Shown: positions 22,638 to 31,666, counted from the first letter of the stretch. The stretch is 56,018 bases of DNA from Lutacidiplasma sp049802875 (GCA_049802875.1 JBARNH010000043.1:1-56018); one strand, 5' to 3'. The notes: generated from the letters alone by a model not told the origin. Numbers and translations: made by a program.

Positions 22638-24368
22638 TCACGGGTGGCCGTAGACGGCGCGGAGGGGCCGCGCCCCGGGGGCCCAGTTCCCATCGATGCG
22701 GACGAAGCCCACGCGCTCGAACTGAAGTATGTCGCGGGGCCGGGCCTCGCCTAAGGCAGCCTCGCCGGCCCCGCTCGAGTGATTCCCCTCGGGGTCCAGC
22801 ACATCCACAACGACGGCGCCCTCGGCCCCGACCCACTGCAGGCGGGGGAGCTTCTGGTTCTCACGGCTCGTGAACTCCGCGCGGATCGTTTCGCCGGAAG
22901 CCGGAATGGCCGCCGGGAGACGGACGTTGAGAAGGTCCTTCAATCGGATCTCCGCCCCGGGTCGGGAGGCGAGGTCCCGGTACGGGAGGAAGAAGGACGG
23001 CCCCGCGGGAACCACCCGCTTCCCCAGATCCGGGCGGTCCGGGTGATTCGGAAGTTCCACCGTGGCGAGCCCGTCCGGATACCCGCTCACCTCGACCCGC
23101 GCGGGGTCCGGCACGAAGGCCCTCCGCACCGTCGTCGCGTCGATGCGTTTTCGGTTCTCTGCGTAGAGTGTCTCGGCCGGCACTTCGATATCCGCGAGCG
23201 ACATCCCGAACGACAGGATGAACGCTCGAAGGGCCTCCATCGATATGCCGCGCCGGTCGAGCGAGCGCAGCGACCAGGTCCGGGGGTCCGACCAGCCGTC
23301 GTAGAGACCGCTCTTGACCTCCCGGTAGGCCTTGCTCTTCGCGACCTTGGCCTCGCGCACGCGCAGGATTCCCCAGTGTAGGAACGGTGGACCCTGGATG
23401 TTCAAGAGGTCCCAGATGTACCGCTCCATCCGGTCCTCGATCACGAGGTCCTTGCCGCGGAGCACATGGGTGATCCCGAGTTCGAGGTCGTCGACCGCCC
23501 AGGAGAATTCGAGCAGCGGCCATACCCGATACTTCTTCCCGACCCTCGGGTGGTCGACGTCACTGATCCGGAACAGCACTCGATCGCGGAATGCCGGGTC
23601 GGGATCGGCCAGGTCGGTCTTCAGTCGGAGGACCGCCACACCGGGAGCGTACGCCCCCCCGAGCATCCGTTCCCATTCGTCCGCGGCCTCGGGCGGAGAT
23701 TGCGCGCGCTCCGGGCAGGCGATCCCCTGCGCTCGGTTGTTTCGGAGTAGCTCCGCCGGACAACGGCAAACGTACGCTGCCCCGCGGTCGATGATCCGGC
23801 GGGCCCACGGGTAGAACAGCGGGATACGGTCGGACTTGTAGACCACGGAGTCCGGCTTCACCCCCGCGAGGTCACAATCGCCCAAGATGAGGTCGAAGAA
23901 CTCGGTCTCCACCCGTTTCTCCTCCGACCCGATCGTATCGTCGAAGACGAGCAGCAGCTTTCCCCCGTACCGCTCCCGGTAGTGTTGATGGACGTAGAGC
24001 ATCCGGCCGTGGCCGATATGGAGCACGCCGCTGGGGAACGGCGCCATCCGCAAGGTCACCTTACCCTGGACCGCCCCCGGAAGGTCCGGAAAATCTCCCC
24101 CCTCCGACTTCCCTTCCTTGGCCCGTTCCGGTTCGGGGCCGCCGAGGGCAGCGAGCTGCGTCTCCAAATCCGAACGGGGAAGGGCAGACACCTCTGCGAC
24201 CACGCTCGCGACGAGCGCGCGAACCTCCGCGGCCTGCGGGCGCAGCGTCGGTTCCGTCGCGAGCAGGCGCGCGACGATTGGCCCGGTTCGGGGAGTGCCG
24301 TCATGGGCCAGAGAATTCTCTATCGCGACCCGGCGGGCTCGCGTCGCGACCTCGGGCGGTAGCGCCAC
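22638..24368 (-). CDS. gltX: Glutamyl-tRNA synthetase, archaeal (GluRS/GlnRS-like) type
   Basis: The 576-aa product charges tRNA-Glu (and in archaea usually also tRNA-Gln for later amidation). It has an N-terminal archaeal extension (~1-100), the class I site HIGHGR (117-122), the second signature as KVAKSK (KMSKS variant), and a beta-barrel anticodon-binding C-terminus (~400-576) ending near LQFERVGFVRIDGN. GTG 24368 is ~25 nt after a TATA-like ctttaat, so the mRNA is probably leaderless, with the promoter overlapping the end of the upstream gene. Confidence 0.94.
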   Translation of the reverse strand: MALPPEVATRARRVAIENSLAHDGTPRTGPIVARLLATEPTLRPQAAEVRALVASVVAEVSALPRSDLETQLAALGGPEPERAKEGKSEGGDFPDLPGAVQGKVTLRMAPFPSGVLHIGHGRMLYVHQHYRERYGGKLLLVFDDTIGSEEKRVETEFFDLILGDCDLAGVKPDSVVYKSDRIPLFYPWARRIIDRGAAYVCRCPAELLRNNRAQGIACPERAQSPPEAADEWERMLGGAYAPGVAVLRLKTDLADPDPAFRDRVLFRISDVDHPRVGKKYRVWPLLEFSWAVDDLELGITHVLRGKDLVIEDRMERYIWDLLNIQGPPFLHWGILRVREAKVAKSKAYREVKSGLYDGWSDPRTWSLRSLDRRGISMEALRAFILSFGMSLADIEVPAETLYAENRKRIDATTVRRAFVPDPARVEVSGYPDGLATVELPNHPDRPDLGKRVVPAGPSFFLPYRDLASRPGAEIRLKDLLNVRLPAAIPASGETIRAEFTSRENQKLPRLQWVGAEGAVVVDVLDPEGNHSSGAGEAALGEARPRDILQFERVGFVRIDGNWAPGARPLRAVYGHP

Positions 24369-24391
24369 GAGAGCACCGACCTCGGGCCGGA

Positions 24392-25213
24392 TTAAAGACG
24401 TTCCCGCCGGCGGGACGCGGCCCCGGAGGGCGGTGCCTTCCCGCGACGGTCCCCCGGGGGGGCGAGTGCTTGGGCCACGGCATCCGCCATCGAGATATCG
24501 CCACGCAGCACCTGATGGGCGGAGGATCGGGAGATCGTCACTTGTCCACCACTTCCCTCCCGGCTCAGCCGTTGGGTGTTCGCGATCTCGCCCGGCGTGA
24601 AGGTCGACGGGAGATGCTCCCGGACCGATCTACCGACGCCGTGCGCGATCGATCGCGCCGCCACCGCGTCGCGGGGGCGGCGATGGCCCCGCGGGGTCGT
24701 CCGTTGCTCGTCGACGAGTTCCACCGCCCGGTGATGCACGAGCAGGGTGTTGACGATACGGTTCCGAGTGGGAGGGTCACCCAGGCCGACTCGGAAAAGG
24801 ACATGACGCGAATCAAACCGGTGTCGCAGTTGGACGGAAAACGTACCGACCGCTTCGGGCGAATCCAAGATCCCCTCTCCGATACACGTCGCTCCGGCGA
24901 AGACCGCATATCCGGGTCGAGGACCCGGGTCGATCCCCACCACCAGGTCTCCCTCCGGCGTTCCTACCTCAAGCGCAAGTTCGACCGCCGCGCCGAGCGC
25001 ACGGCGGTCCCCGTCGGCCGCAACGACCAGCACGTGGGGATGGGAGATCTGCGCGGCCTCGTCCGGAGACGTCAGGACGACGGCGACCCGGTTCGGAATC
25101 CGCTGACCCGGCAGCAGGCTCACGGACGGCAGCCGGCGCTCTCGCAAGAACCCCGCCAGCTCCCCGTAGAGAGCCGGGTCCCGTGTGACGAGTGCGACCG
25201 ACCGATGTCTCAA
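24392..25213 (-). CDS. Predicted RuvC-like RNase H-fold protein
   Basis: The 273-aa product starts at TTG 25213. Residues ~85-200 look like an RNase H/RuvC-type nuclease core: VVGIDPGPRPGYAVF (first strand with the catalytic Asp) and a late DAVAARSIAHG helix with another Asp, as in Holliday-junction resolvase-like families. The first 80 residues form an alpha/beta domain (VALVTRDPALYGEL, VLVVAADGD), and the C-terminal ~70 residues are basic with a possible helical Ser/Arg segment. Nuclease function is inferred from motif order; the third acidic residue was not placed with confidence. It is divergent from the zinc-ribbon gene with a 44-bp shared promoter region. Confidence 0.55.
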   Translation of the reverse strand: MRHRSVALVTRDPALYGELAGFLRERRLPSVSLLPGQRIPNRVAVVLTSPDEAAQISHPHVLVVAADGDRRALGAAVELALEVGTPEGDLVVGIDPGPRPGYAVFAGATCIGEGILDSPEAVGTFSVQLRHRFDSRHVLFRVGLGDPPTRNRIVNTLLVHHRAVELVDEQRTTPRGHRRPRDAVAARSIAHGVGRSVREHLPSTFTPGEIANTQRLSREGSGGQVTISRSSAHQVLRGDISMADAVAQALAPPGDRRGKAPPSGAASRRRERL

Positions 25214-25230
25214 CGGCGCACCTGACGGTG

Positions 25231-25236
25231 ATATAC
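25231..25236 (+). promoter_or_regulatory. TATA-like box for the gene at 25258
   Basis: atatac lies 22-27 nt before GTG 25258 with no ribosome site between, fitting a leaderless transcript. Confidence 0.45.
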
Positions 25237-25257
25237 GGCATTAATCTTGCCCCCTTC

Positions 25258-25587
25258 GTGCCCGTGTGCCTTCATTGCGGCGAGATCGGAGCCGACGGGG
25301 CCCTGTTCTGCGCGAAGTGTGGATACACTCTTCCTCAAGTCGATGGGCCGGCGCCGCTCGCGCCACGAGCTCCGCCGGCCGCTTCCGCTCCTCCCGGGTC
25401 TCCGTCGCCTCCGCCCCCGATGCCCGCCACTTATTCCTCGACCTACGCCGCTCCGGTCGTGCCGACCGGGATACCGAGCGGCCCGATCCCCCCGCCCCCG
25501 TCGGGGAAGTACTGCATCCGGTGCCGCACCATCATATCGCGTCCTGCCGTGTATTGTCCGGTATGTCAACAGCCTCAAACGCCGTAA
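25258..25587 (+). CDS. Double zinc-ribbon protein with Pro-rich linker
   Basis: About 109 aa from GTG 25258, selected from its TATA box. The N-terminal ribbon reads CLHCGEIGADGALFCAKCG (CxxC...CxxC), then a ~55-residue Pro/Ala/Ser linker, and a second ribbon CIRCRTIISRPAVYCPVC. No membrane segment. Such paired rubredoxin-like knuckles are common in archaeal adaptor proteins of unknown role. It overlaps the start of the RNase P subunit gene by 25 bp if that gene begins at 25563, suggesting joint expression. Confidence 0.7.
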   Translation: MPVCLHCGEIGADGALFCAKCGYTLPQVDGPAPLAPRAPPAASAPPGSPSPPPPMPATYSSTYAAPVVPTGIPSGPIPPPPSGKYCIRCRTIISRPAVYCPVCQQPQTP

Positions 25588-26036
25588 GACGAGGCGGCCG
25601 TCGGGGCCGGCGCACGGCAGGAATGGTTCGGATCGCGAGGGAGCGGATCTCCGCCTTGTTCGTGCTGGCCGAGCGGGAGGCCGCGACGGGTCATGGCAAC
25701 CTCGCGGACCGATACGTCACGATCGCTCGAAGAGTGGGCACCCGTTACAATGTTCGGGTGCTGCCCGAATACCGCGAGCTCTACTGTCGCGGCTGTTCCG
25801 CGTTCTGGGTGGAAGGCCGCACGGTTCGGACCCGGCTACGTTCTGGTCGACGGGTCCGGACGTGCCTTCGGTGCGGGAGAGAGCGACGCACCCTGTTGGG
25901 AGAACCCCACGCTCCACCGAAGGGGTCGGCCGAGGCCGGACCCGACTCGGTACTCCGAGAGGATGCCATCCTCGCGGGCGCGCCCTCCGAGGACGAACCG
26001 GGGGATGTCTCCGACGACGAACCGGAAGAAGAATAA
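25563..26036 (+). CDS. rnp4: RNase P protein component 4 (Rpp21/Rpr2 family)
   Basis: Protein subunit of RNase P, which trims the 5' leader of precursor tRNAs. Helical part IARERISALFVLAEREA...LADRYVTIARRVGTRYNVRV, then the zinc ribbon LYCRGCSAFW...RTCLRCGRERR with four Cys, both as in archaeal Rpp21. The C-terminal ~35 residues are a very acidic tail (EDEPGDVSDDEPEEE) beyond the family core. Two starts are possible: ATG 25563 (157 aa, basic N-terminus, overlapping the previous gene) or ATG 25623 (137 aa). It is followed 26 bp later by tRNA-Leu. Confidence 0.85.
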   Translation: MSTASNAVRRGGRRGRRTAGMVRIARERISALFVLAEREAATGHGNLADRYVTIARRVGTRYNVRVLPEYRELYCRGCSAFWVEGRTVRTRLRSGRRVRTCLRCGRERRTLLGEPHAPPKGSAEAGPDSVLREDAILAGAPSEDEPGDVSDDEPEEE

Positions 26037-26062
26037 GCGGCGACCGTTCCTACCACGGTAGC

Positions 26063-26145
26063 GCCGGGGTGGCCGAGTGGCCAAAGGCGGCAGACTCAAG
26101 ATCTGCTCTCGCAGGAGTTCCCAGGTTCAAATCCTGGCCCCGGCA
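26063..26145 (+). tRNA. tRNA-Leu (CAA)
   Basis: An 83-nt intron-free gene: acceptor GCCGGGG/CCCCGGC with discriminator A, D arm GCC...GGC, anticodon arm GCAGA-CTCAAGA-TCTGC (anticodon CAA), long variable arm, T arm CCAGG-TTCAAAT-CCTGG. Its uninterrupted D and T arms are a useful template for placing the introns of tRNA-Leu(TAG). Confidence 0.95.
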
Positions 26146-26276
26146 TAGGAAATCCCTTGTCATGTCCCCCTTCCGCTCCACGTTGGCGAAGGGTCCTACC
26201 TAAGTGATCCGGCACGAGGCTGGAAAAAGTGGCTGTCGCGTCCGTTGAAGACAGGCGAGATCAAGCCAATCGCAGG

Positions 26277-26798
26277 TCAGTCGGCGCGGTTGTCTTCGAG
26301 AACCTTGACTTCGCGCAGTCTGCCCGCGTCTACGTCAAAAATGAAACCGCGCACGGGGATGTCTTTGGAGATCCAGGGATGCGACCGGACTTTCTTGATC
26401 TGCTCCCGGGTATTTTCCTCGGGGTCCTTGTACGAGAAGAAGCGCATCGGGGCCGGCGACGAATCGCCGGTAGAAGCGCTCAGCTTCGCGTTCAGCTCCT
26501 CGTCCGTGAATGTCGTGAACCCGCAGCCGGTGTGGTTGAGAAGTAGTATCTCCGTCGTTCCGAGTACGCGGTTCGAAACAACAAGTTCACCGAGAACATC
26601 CTCTGTTACCGCGGGTCCGCCGGTTCGGATAACGTCGATATCGGCCGGCGGCAGGCCCAAGATTCCCGGCAGGTCCGATAGCCGCGGATCCATGCAGGTC
26701 ACCACGACGACCTTGGGAGCCGGAGGCTTTCCCCACCTCGGGTCGTAACTTTTTGCATAGTTGCGGTTTGCTTCTATCGCCTTATCGATAATACTCAT
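26277..26798 (-). CDS. Beta-class carbonic anhydrase
   Basis: The 173-aa product interconverts CO2 and bicarbonate with zinc. Zn and catalytic-dyad motifs: CMDPRL (Cys35, Asp37, Arg39) and HTGCG (His88, Cys91), plus VIRTGGPAV, as in short single-domain (clade D-like) beta enzymes. Cytoplasmic. Its ATG overlaps the stop of the upstream cupin gene by four bases, so the two are translationally coupled. It ends 131 bp from tRNA-Leu on the other strand. Confidence 0.92.
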   Translation of the reverse strand: MSIIDKAIEANRNYAKSYDPRWGKPPAPKVVVVTCMDPRLSDLPGILGLPPADIDVIRTGGPAVTEDVLGELVVSNRVLGTTEILLLNHTGCGFTTFTDEELNAKLSASTGDSSPAPMRFFSYKDPEENTREQIKKVRSHPWISKDIPVRGFIFDVDAGRLREVKVLEDNRAD

Positions 26799-27241
26799 CG
26801 CTTTTGTCCCGACCGGTCCACTGGCCCATCAGAGGTGCTTTCGGCTCCCGATCGGTACTGCGCATCATTAACCTTCTCCGCCCAGTCGATGTCCTTGCCA
26901 TCGATCGCCTCCTGTATCGCGATGTGCGTCATCGGGCGGTCCGGCGAGGCGCCATGCCAATGCTTCTCGCCGGGTGGACTGTAGACGTCATCTCCGGGGT
27001 AGATGTGCTCGGTGGGTCCTCCCCAGCTTTGCACCACACCCTCGCCCGCGGTTACGATGAGCGCCTGACCCCCCGGGTGGCTGTGCCAGGCGTTCCGGGC
27101 ACCGGGCTCGAACGTCACACTGAAACCCCGGCCACGTCCCGGAGGGGTTGCCCGGAAAAGAATCTCGATCTGAACCTTGCCCGCAAACTCAGGGGCCGGT
27201 CCTTCGGTTGTTGGTCGCGAACCGCTTCTCATGACGTCCAT
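26795..27241 (-). CDS. Cupin-domain protein
   Basis: About 148 aa from ATG 27241, chosen because gaggag lies a few bases upstream and a TATA-like cttaaat lies further up near 27295; the frame extends to 27319. The double-stranded beta-helix shows FEPGARNAWHSHPGGQALIVTAGEG (motif 1 with two His and Gln) and GDDVYSPPGEKHWHGA (motif 2 with His). It resembles small cupins of the carboxymuconolactone decarboxylase-associated type, often with a metal. It overlaps the carbonic anhydrase start by ATGA, so the pair is one operon; the functional link is unknown. Confidence 0.85.
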   Translation of the reverse strand: MDVMRSGSRPTTEGPAPEFAGKVQIEILFRATPPGRGRGFSVTFEPGARNAWHSHPGGQALIVTAGEGVVQSWGGPTEHIYPGDDVYSPPGEKHWHGASPDRPMTHIAIQEAIDGKDIDWAEKVNDAQYRSGAESTSDGPVDRSGQKR

Positions 27242-27572
27242 GTTCTCAACTCCTCTGACCGCCGTCGGCAGACGGTGACGGTGGATGCGATTTAAGAACC
27301 GACTAGTTGCCCTGCTCACGGGCGCCCAGGCCGACCCCTCCCCCCCTTTTTCTAACGAGGGGTTTGCGTGATGGGGGGGATCCCAGGGTCAACAAGGTGG
27401 AGGCACCCAGAGCGTGGGTCTAGAATCCGAATATTCCTTCCGTGCCTGGCCCCGGCGGCTGAAACTGATTACGCACTCCATCGCCCTCTGGCGAACGGGG
27501 CAGCGCTCGGACGCCCCGGGAGATGCGACGAGCGCCCCGTATCCGGGGAAGGTAGTCGGAGTACGGTCCGGT
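27242..27572. other. Intergenic gap between cupin and cyclase genes
   Basis: It holds the cupin promoter (TATA-like cttaaat near 27295). At 27337-27359 there is a C-tract followed by TTTTTCTAACG and GGGG; the C-tract plus CTAA recalls the 5' part of the island repeats, but the rest of that element is missing. No gene seen. Confidence 0.35.
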
Positions 27573-29525
27573 CTACGCTGGTGGGAGGATCCGGATGCCC
27601 GCGGATTCAAGCAGTTGCTTAAACCGGGGGTCCTTCCTTACTTCGGCGTAGAGTGGAGAGTAGATGAGGTCCACCGCGGGGAGTATGTGGTCCTTCGCGG
27701 CGGCGAACTCATATTCGAAGAATTTGTCGGAATCGCCGAGCGCGAGATAGACGTACCCCACATAGCCCGCCCCGATCCATCCTGGTTTATGGGTTGCCAC
27801 CAACTTCGCGATCATCTCATTCGCGGTGGACTTGTCCCCGGTCAGGGCGGATAGGTAACCGCGGTTCAGATAGGTGACCTCGTTGGTGGGCGCGATCCTC
27901 TCCATCTCTTTGACCATGGCGCCGGCCTGTTCCAATTGCCCTTTGGCGATGTAGTAATCGGTCATCCCACGGTGCGAGCTAAACGGGTCGAGGTGGAGCG
28001 TCCGATTCCAATGGTCCAGGGCGTCCTGCTCTCGCCCCGCATAGAAGTACGCTCGGCCGAGAAATCGTATCGCCCGCGGTGACAGCGGGTCCAACTGATA
28101 TGCGGTTTCGGCGTGGCTGACGTGCGGCCTCAGGTCCCCGCTGGTCGCATCAATGATCCCCAGGATGATGTGAGCGTCGGCGAGGTTCGGGTTCAGTTCG
28201 ACCGCCTTCCTCGCCTCCCGCTCTTGCACCTCGAAAGGGTCGTCCGCCATGAACGACAGTTCAGCGAGCACGGCATGAGCCTCGGCCGAGTTAGCGTCGA
28301 CCGAAAGCGCCCTCCGCGCAGCGGTCCTTCCGCGATCGATCGCCTCGGACCAAGGGATGAATCCTTCTCTGCTCAGCTCGATGTAGCACTTCGCGATGCC
28401 GACGTACGCCCTTGAAAAAGTCGGGTCTTTCTCCACTGCCCGTTCGAAGAATCCCAAGGACTGCCTCAGGGGTTCCTCCTCTCGCTGCCACGCGAGCGCC
28501 TGTCCCTGAAGGAAGTACCTGTAGGCCTGAACGTCCTGTGTTTCCTGGAGCGCCGGCACCGGAGCCCTCGACGTGGAAAGGCTCCCGGGGATCGATGCCG
28601 CGACTCTCGCGGCGATGTCGCTTTGCACCGCGAAGACATCATCGAGGTTGTCGTCGTACTTCGATGCCCAAAGGTGTGCCTCGGTGGCGACGTCGATGAC
28701 CTGCACCGTGACTCGAATCCGATTCCCAGCCTTCCGGACGCTTCCCTCGACCACGGTTCCGACCCCGAGCTCCTTGCCGATCTCGGAGACGTTCTTTTCT
28801 TTCTTTTTGTAATTCATCACGGAGGTACGAGCGATCACTTGGAGTCCCTTGATGAGGGCGAGACTCGCGATCAGTTCTTCGGACAGTCCGTCGGCGAAGT
28901 ACTCGTCGTTCGGGTCGGGGCTCATGCTCACGAACGGGAGGACGGCGATTCGACTTTTGTCCAGCGGGGGGGAGGAATCTTGGTCCCGGGTCGGTCGTCC
29001 GTTGACGGTCCACGGCAGTACGACCCGGTAGATGTCCATCGGGAGCTCCAACCCCTTGAGGGCCGTGGGCGGCATTTTCTCGAGCCGGTCGGGGATCTTG
29101 TTACGGACCTGCTCGTACACCGCCCCGGAGATGCAAACGCCCCCGGGGTCAGCGAGCGGTTCGATACGCGCGGCGATGTTCACGGCGTCTCCGAGGATGT
29201 CCGTGCCGCTCTGCACGACGTCCCCGAGGTGGATTCCGATTCGGATCCGAAAAGGGGCGAAACCCCCCTCTGCATTCCGCTCGTAGATCCTCCGCTGGAG
29301 GTTCATCGCGCACTGTGTGGCCTTTAGTGCGCTGTCGAATTCGACCAGGAACCCGTCCCCGGTGGACTTGATCTCTCGACCCAGGTGAACGGCCAACAAC
29401 GGGCGGACGAGTTCCGCCTGTTGGCGCAGCAGTTCGAGCGAGCGGCCCTCGTCCGCTTGCGTGGAGGCAGTGTAGCCGACGGTATCGGTGAACATGATCG
29501 CGGCGAGCCGCCGAGTCGTGGCCAC
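27573..29525 (-). CDS. Class III adenylate/guanylate cyclase with TolB-like and TPR domains
   Basis: The 650-aa product starts with a cyclase catalytic domain (1-170): MFTDTVGYTAS (first metal Asp), KSTGDGFLVEFDS (second metal Asp), GIHLGDVV and LGDAVNIAARIEPLA. Residues ~190-310 are a FlgO/TolB-like region (IAVLPFVSMSPDPNDEYFADG, VGTVVEGSVRKAGNRIRV, IDVATEAHLWASKYD). The rest (~335-640) is a TPR array with repeats such as YVGIAKCYIELSREGFIPWS. No membrane segment is evident, so it is probably cytoplasmic. This architecture is typical of bacterial soil genomes; horizontal gain is plausible. Substrate (ATP or GTP) is not decided here. Confidence 0.9.
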   Translation of the reverse strand: MATTRRLAAIMFTDTVGYTASTQADEGRSLELLRQQAELVRPLLAVHLGREIKSTGDGFLVEFDSALKATQCAMNLQRRIYERNAEGGFAPFRIRIGIHLGDVVQSGTDILGDAVNIAARIEPLADPGGVCISGAVYEQVRNKIPDRLEKMPPTALKGLELPMDIYRVVLPWTVNGRPTRDQDSSPPLDKSRIAVLPFVSMSPDPNDEYFADGLSEELIASLALIKGLQVIARTSVMNYKKKEKNVSEIGKELGVGTVVEGSVRKAGNRIRVTVQVIDVATEAHLWASKYDDNLDDVFAVQSDIAARVAASIPGSLSTSRAPVPALQETQDVQAYRYFLQGQALAWQREEEPLRQSLGFFERAVEKDPTFSRAYVGIAKCYIELSREGFIPWSEAIDRGRTAARRALSVDANSAEAHAVLAELSFMADDPFEVQEREARKAVELNPNLADAHIILGIIDATSGDLRPHVSHAETAYQLDPLSPRAIRFLGRAYFYAGREQDALDHWNRTLHLDPFSSHRGMTDYYIAKGQLEQAGAMVKEMERIAPTNEVTYLNRGYLSALTGDKSTANEMIAKLVATHKPGWIGAGYVGYVYLALGDSDKFFEYEFAAAKDHILPAVDLIYSPLYAEVRKDPRFKQLLESAGIRILPPA

Positions 29526-29616
29526 AGCGCGAAAACTGCTCTGGTTAGATTAAGTCGCCCCTAGTCCGAAACCGCTCGTGGGAAGCTCGGACGGGCTCGT
29601 TTCGGAGCGGGAACCG

Positions 29617-29877
29617 CTACTTCATCATCGCGGCACGTTGCTTAGCGATGGCGATCGCGATTCCGAGGGGCCTCGGCATCTTCACGGTTTGATGGATCTC
29701 GAAAGTGATCCAAGGGGACCATGAGGCCAAGTCCTCGAGGATCATTTCCGGGGGACTGTCTCCGGTGATGAAGTAGCTACGACCTCCTTCGAGAAACTCA
29801 TGAACTTCTTTCAGGGCACCGCTCTTGAGCTGGGCCTGCAACAAGTGGTGAAACGCCCCGGGCTGACGGACACTCAT
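29617..29877 (-). CDS. Small alpha/beta protein, unknown function
   Basis: The 86-aa product reads as a compact ferredoxin-like or dimeric-barrel protein: QAQLKSGALKEVHEFLEGGRS, then YFITGDSPPEMILEDLASWSPWITFEIHQTV. The W-SPW-I/V-x-FEIH block resembles small DUF3303/muconolactone-isomerase-like proteins, where the barrel binds small molecules, but I cannot assign a substrate. It stands alone between the cyclase and a P-loop protein, same strand. Confidence 0.6.
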   Translation of the reverse strand: MSVRQPGAFHHLLQAQLKSGALKEVHEFLEGGRSYFITGDSPPEMILEDLASWSPWITFEIHQTVKMPRPLGIAIAIAKQRAAMMK

Positions 29878-29976
29878 ATTCGGGTCATTGGGCGGCGGAA
29901 TCGCTCGGTTGAGCGTCCAAAGCAGGTGGGCATGCGGGGGGACCCTAATCCTACGATTTGGTCTTTCGTCAATGGC

Positions 29977-30528
29977 CTAACGGCCCGCCGCCGGGCGTCG
30001 CGCGCAAATGGTTTCGAAGAGTCGATCGGTGCTCAGTGCCGCGTCGACCAACTCGAATCCATTAGCCTTCGCTCGCTCCTCTCCGTGAGCCAGTCGAGAG
30101 ATGACGTAATCGATCTGCGCTTCCGTCGACCCAAAGTCGTGATCCCTCTCCTTGCTCTCCCGTCGCAAGGTCAGTCGTGACCGCACGAGGCTCGCGTCGG
30201 CCTGGAGGTAGTAACGCCGGTCGAACCGGCCCGCGAGTTCGAAGACATTGACGGACCCTCCAAACACGAAGACCTCGACGTCGCGCGAGAGCAGGATTCC
30301 AAGCCTCCGGTCGTCCCATGTCCACTCGAGGTGTCGTTCCTCGGCCCACCGGTTGATAGCGCGACCGAGACCGATCGGTGTTTCCACCGGCCGCCCGTCG
30401 CGATCGATCCAAATCCCGATGCCCGAGAGGTCGGCGTCGATCGCGTTCTTCCCTCGTTGACGGAAGAATTGGGCGAGGTGGGTCTTGCCCGAGCCGGAGG
30501 GACCTGACACGAGAACGTGGTGGCTCAT
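29977..30528 (-). CDS. P-loop NTPase, adenylate/nucleoside kinase-like
   Basis: The 183-aa product has a Walker A GPSGSGKTHL (9-18) at the very N-terminus. The next strand ends in Asp-rich DADLSGIGIW, and a later RSRLTLRRESKERDH looks like a lid with several Arg. VFVFGGSVNVFELAGRFDRRYYLQ resembles the AAA_17/shikimate-kinase-type small kinases. A phosphotransfer on a small molecule is likely but the substrate is open. It is upstream of the small 29617 protein on the same strand, ~100 bp apart. Confidence 0.7.
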   Translation of the reverse strand: MSHHVLVSGPSGSGKTHLAQFFRQRGKNAIDADLSGIGIWIDRDGRPVETPIGLGRAINRWAEERHLEWTWDDRRLGILLSRDVEVFVFGGSVNVFELAGRFDRRYYLQADASLVRSRLTLRRESKERDHDFGSTEAQIDYVISRLAHGEERAKANGFELVDAALSTDRLFETICARRPAAGR

Positions 30529-30598
30529 ACCGGTCGGTTCCTACCACTTTCCTCCATCTCCGAACTCTCCTCGGTTAGCGAGGAAAGCAGAGATCGTA

Positions 30599-31666
30599 TC
30601 ACGCGATCGGGGTCGCGAACGTCGGAACGTATCCTTCCGCCAGCCGGCCGACTATCGGGATCTTGTGGCCGCAGGCGCGACACTGGTTCCGGGCATCGAG
30701 ATTCCAGCCTTGGATCGTGAAGCCGTATCGACGGACCGCGATCGCTCCGCAACTCGGACAGTACGTGTGTTCGAGCGGGTGACCCCAGACATTCCCGAGA
30801 TAGGCATACTCAAGCCCTTCCTCCTTGAGGATTCGATGGAGCCCTTCCAACGTCGCTATCGGGGTCTCGGGCAGGTCCAGCATCTTGTAATCGGGATGGA
30901 ATCGGAGCAGATGGAACGGGGTCTCGGGCCCGAGCTCGTCCACCACGTACCGGGCCAGCTTGCGCGTGGCGTCGGCGGAATCCCCGACCTCGGGCACGAT
31001 CAAGTCCGTGACCTCGACGTGGACCCCCCGCTGTTGGAGGTCGCGCATCGTCGACAGGATCGGCTCTGGCCCCTTCGCGGTGATGTACTTCCGAAGGAAT
31101 CCGGGCTCGCCGCTTCCTTTGAAGTCGACGCTCACCGCATCGAGGTGGGGGCCGAGCAGCTCGACCGCCTCGGGCGTCATGTACCCGTTGGTCACGAAGT
31201 TCGTGAACAAGCCCGCGCGTCGAGCTTCCCGGATAACGTCCAGGGCATATTCGATGAAGATCGTGGGCTCGTTGTACGTGAAGGTGATCCCGTCGCAGCC
31301 GTACCGTTCGGCTCCCGCCACGGCGTCCCGCGGAGAGAGGGGTCGGCCGGAGACGACGTGCTCCTGGGAGATCTCGGCGTTCTGACAGTAGAGGCACCGC
31401 CAGTTGCACCCGACCGTTCCGATCGAGTAGACTCGCGCGCCGGGACGGAAGTGGGACAGCGGTTTCTTCTCTACGGGGTCGACCTGGACCGCCGCCGCGC
31501 GGCCGTACGAGAGGAGCAGCAGTCGGCCGCCCTCGTTCTTCCGGACGAAGCAGAACCCGTGGGAGCCCTCGGGGATCGTGCAGTATCTCGCGCACGCGGT
31601 ACAACGGACCTTCGCATCGTCGAGCGGCTCGAATAGGGTGGCGACGTGGGCGACCGACGACGACAC
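30599..31666 (-). CDS. amrS: AmmeMemoRadiSam system radical SAM enzyme
   Basis: The 355-aa product has a zinc-finger-like N-terminus (CTACARYCTIPEGSHGFC, ~22-39), then the radical SAM cluster motif CNWRCLYC (Cys87, 91, 94, CxxxCxxC) in GTVGCNWRCLYCQNAE, the GG-like EITFTYNEP region, and a C-terminal zinc ribbon (YCPSCG...NQCRACGH). This is the full-length archaeal AmrS layout. In the family it acts with AMMECR1 and Memo proteins, proposed in peptide or nucleobase modification; neither partner is encoded nearby. ~100 bp before the divergent CCA-adding gene. Confidence 0.92.
   Translation of the reverse strand: MSSSVAHVATLFEPLDDAKVRCTACARYCTIPEGSHGFCFVRKNEGGRLLLLSYGRAAAVQVDPVEKKPLSHFRPGARVYSIGTVGCNWRCLYCQNAEISQEHVVSGRPLSPRDAVAGAERYGCDGITFTYNEPTIFIEYALDVIREARRAGLFTNFVTNGYMTPEAVELLGPHLDAVSVDFKGSGEPGFLRKYITAKGPEPILSTMRDLQQRGVHVEVTDLIVPEVGDSADATRKLARYVVDELGPETPFHLLRFHPDYKMLDLPETPIATLEGLHRILKEEGLEYAYLGNVWGHPLEHTYCPSCGAIAVRRYGFTIQGWNLDARNQCRACGHKIPIVGRLAEGYVPTFATPIA

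Noticed and set aside
27414..27854. 146-codon plus-strand ORF overlapping the end of the cyclase
   Set aside because: It runs antisense to the TPR region, has no promoter or ribosome site, and shows no protein-like pattern in its non-overlapping half.
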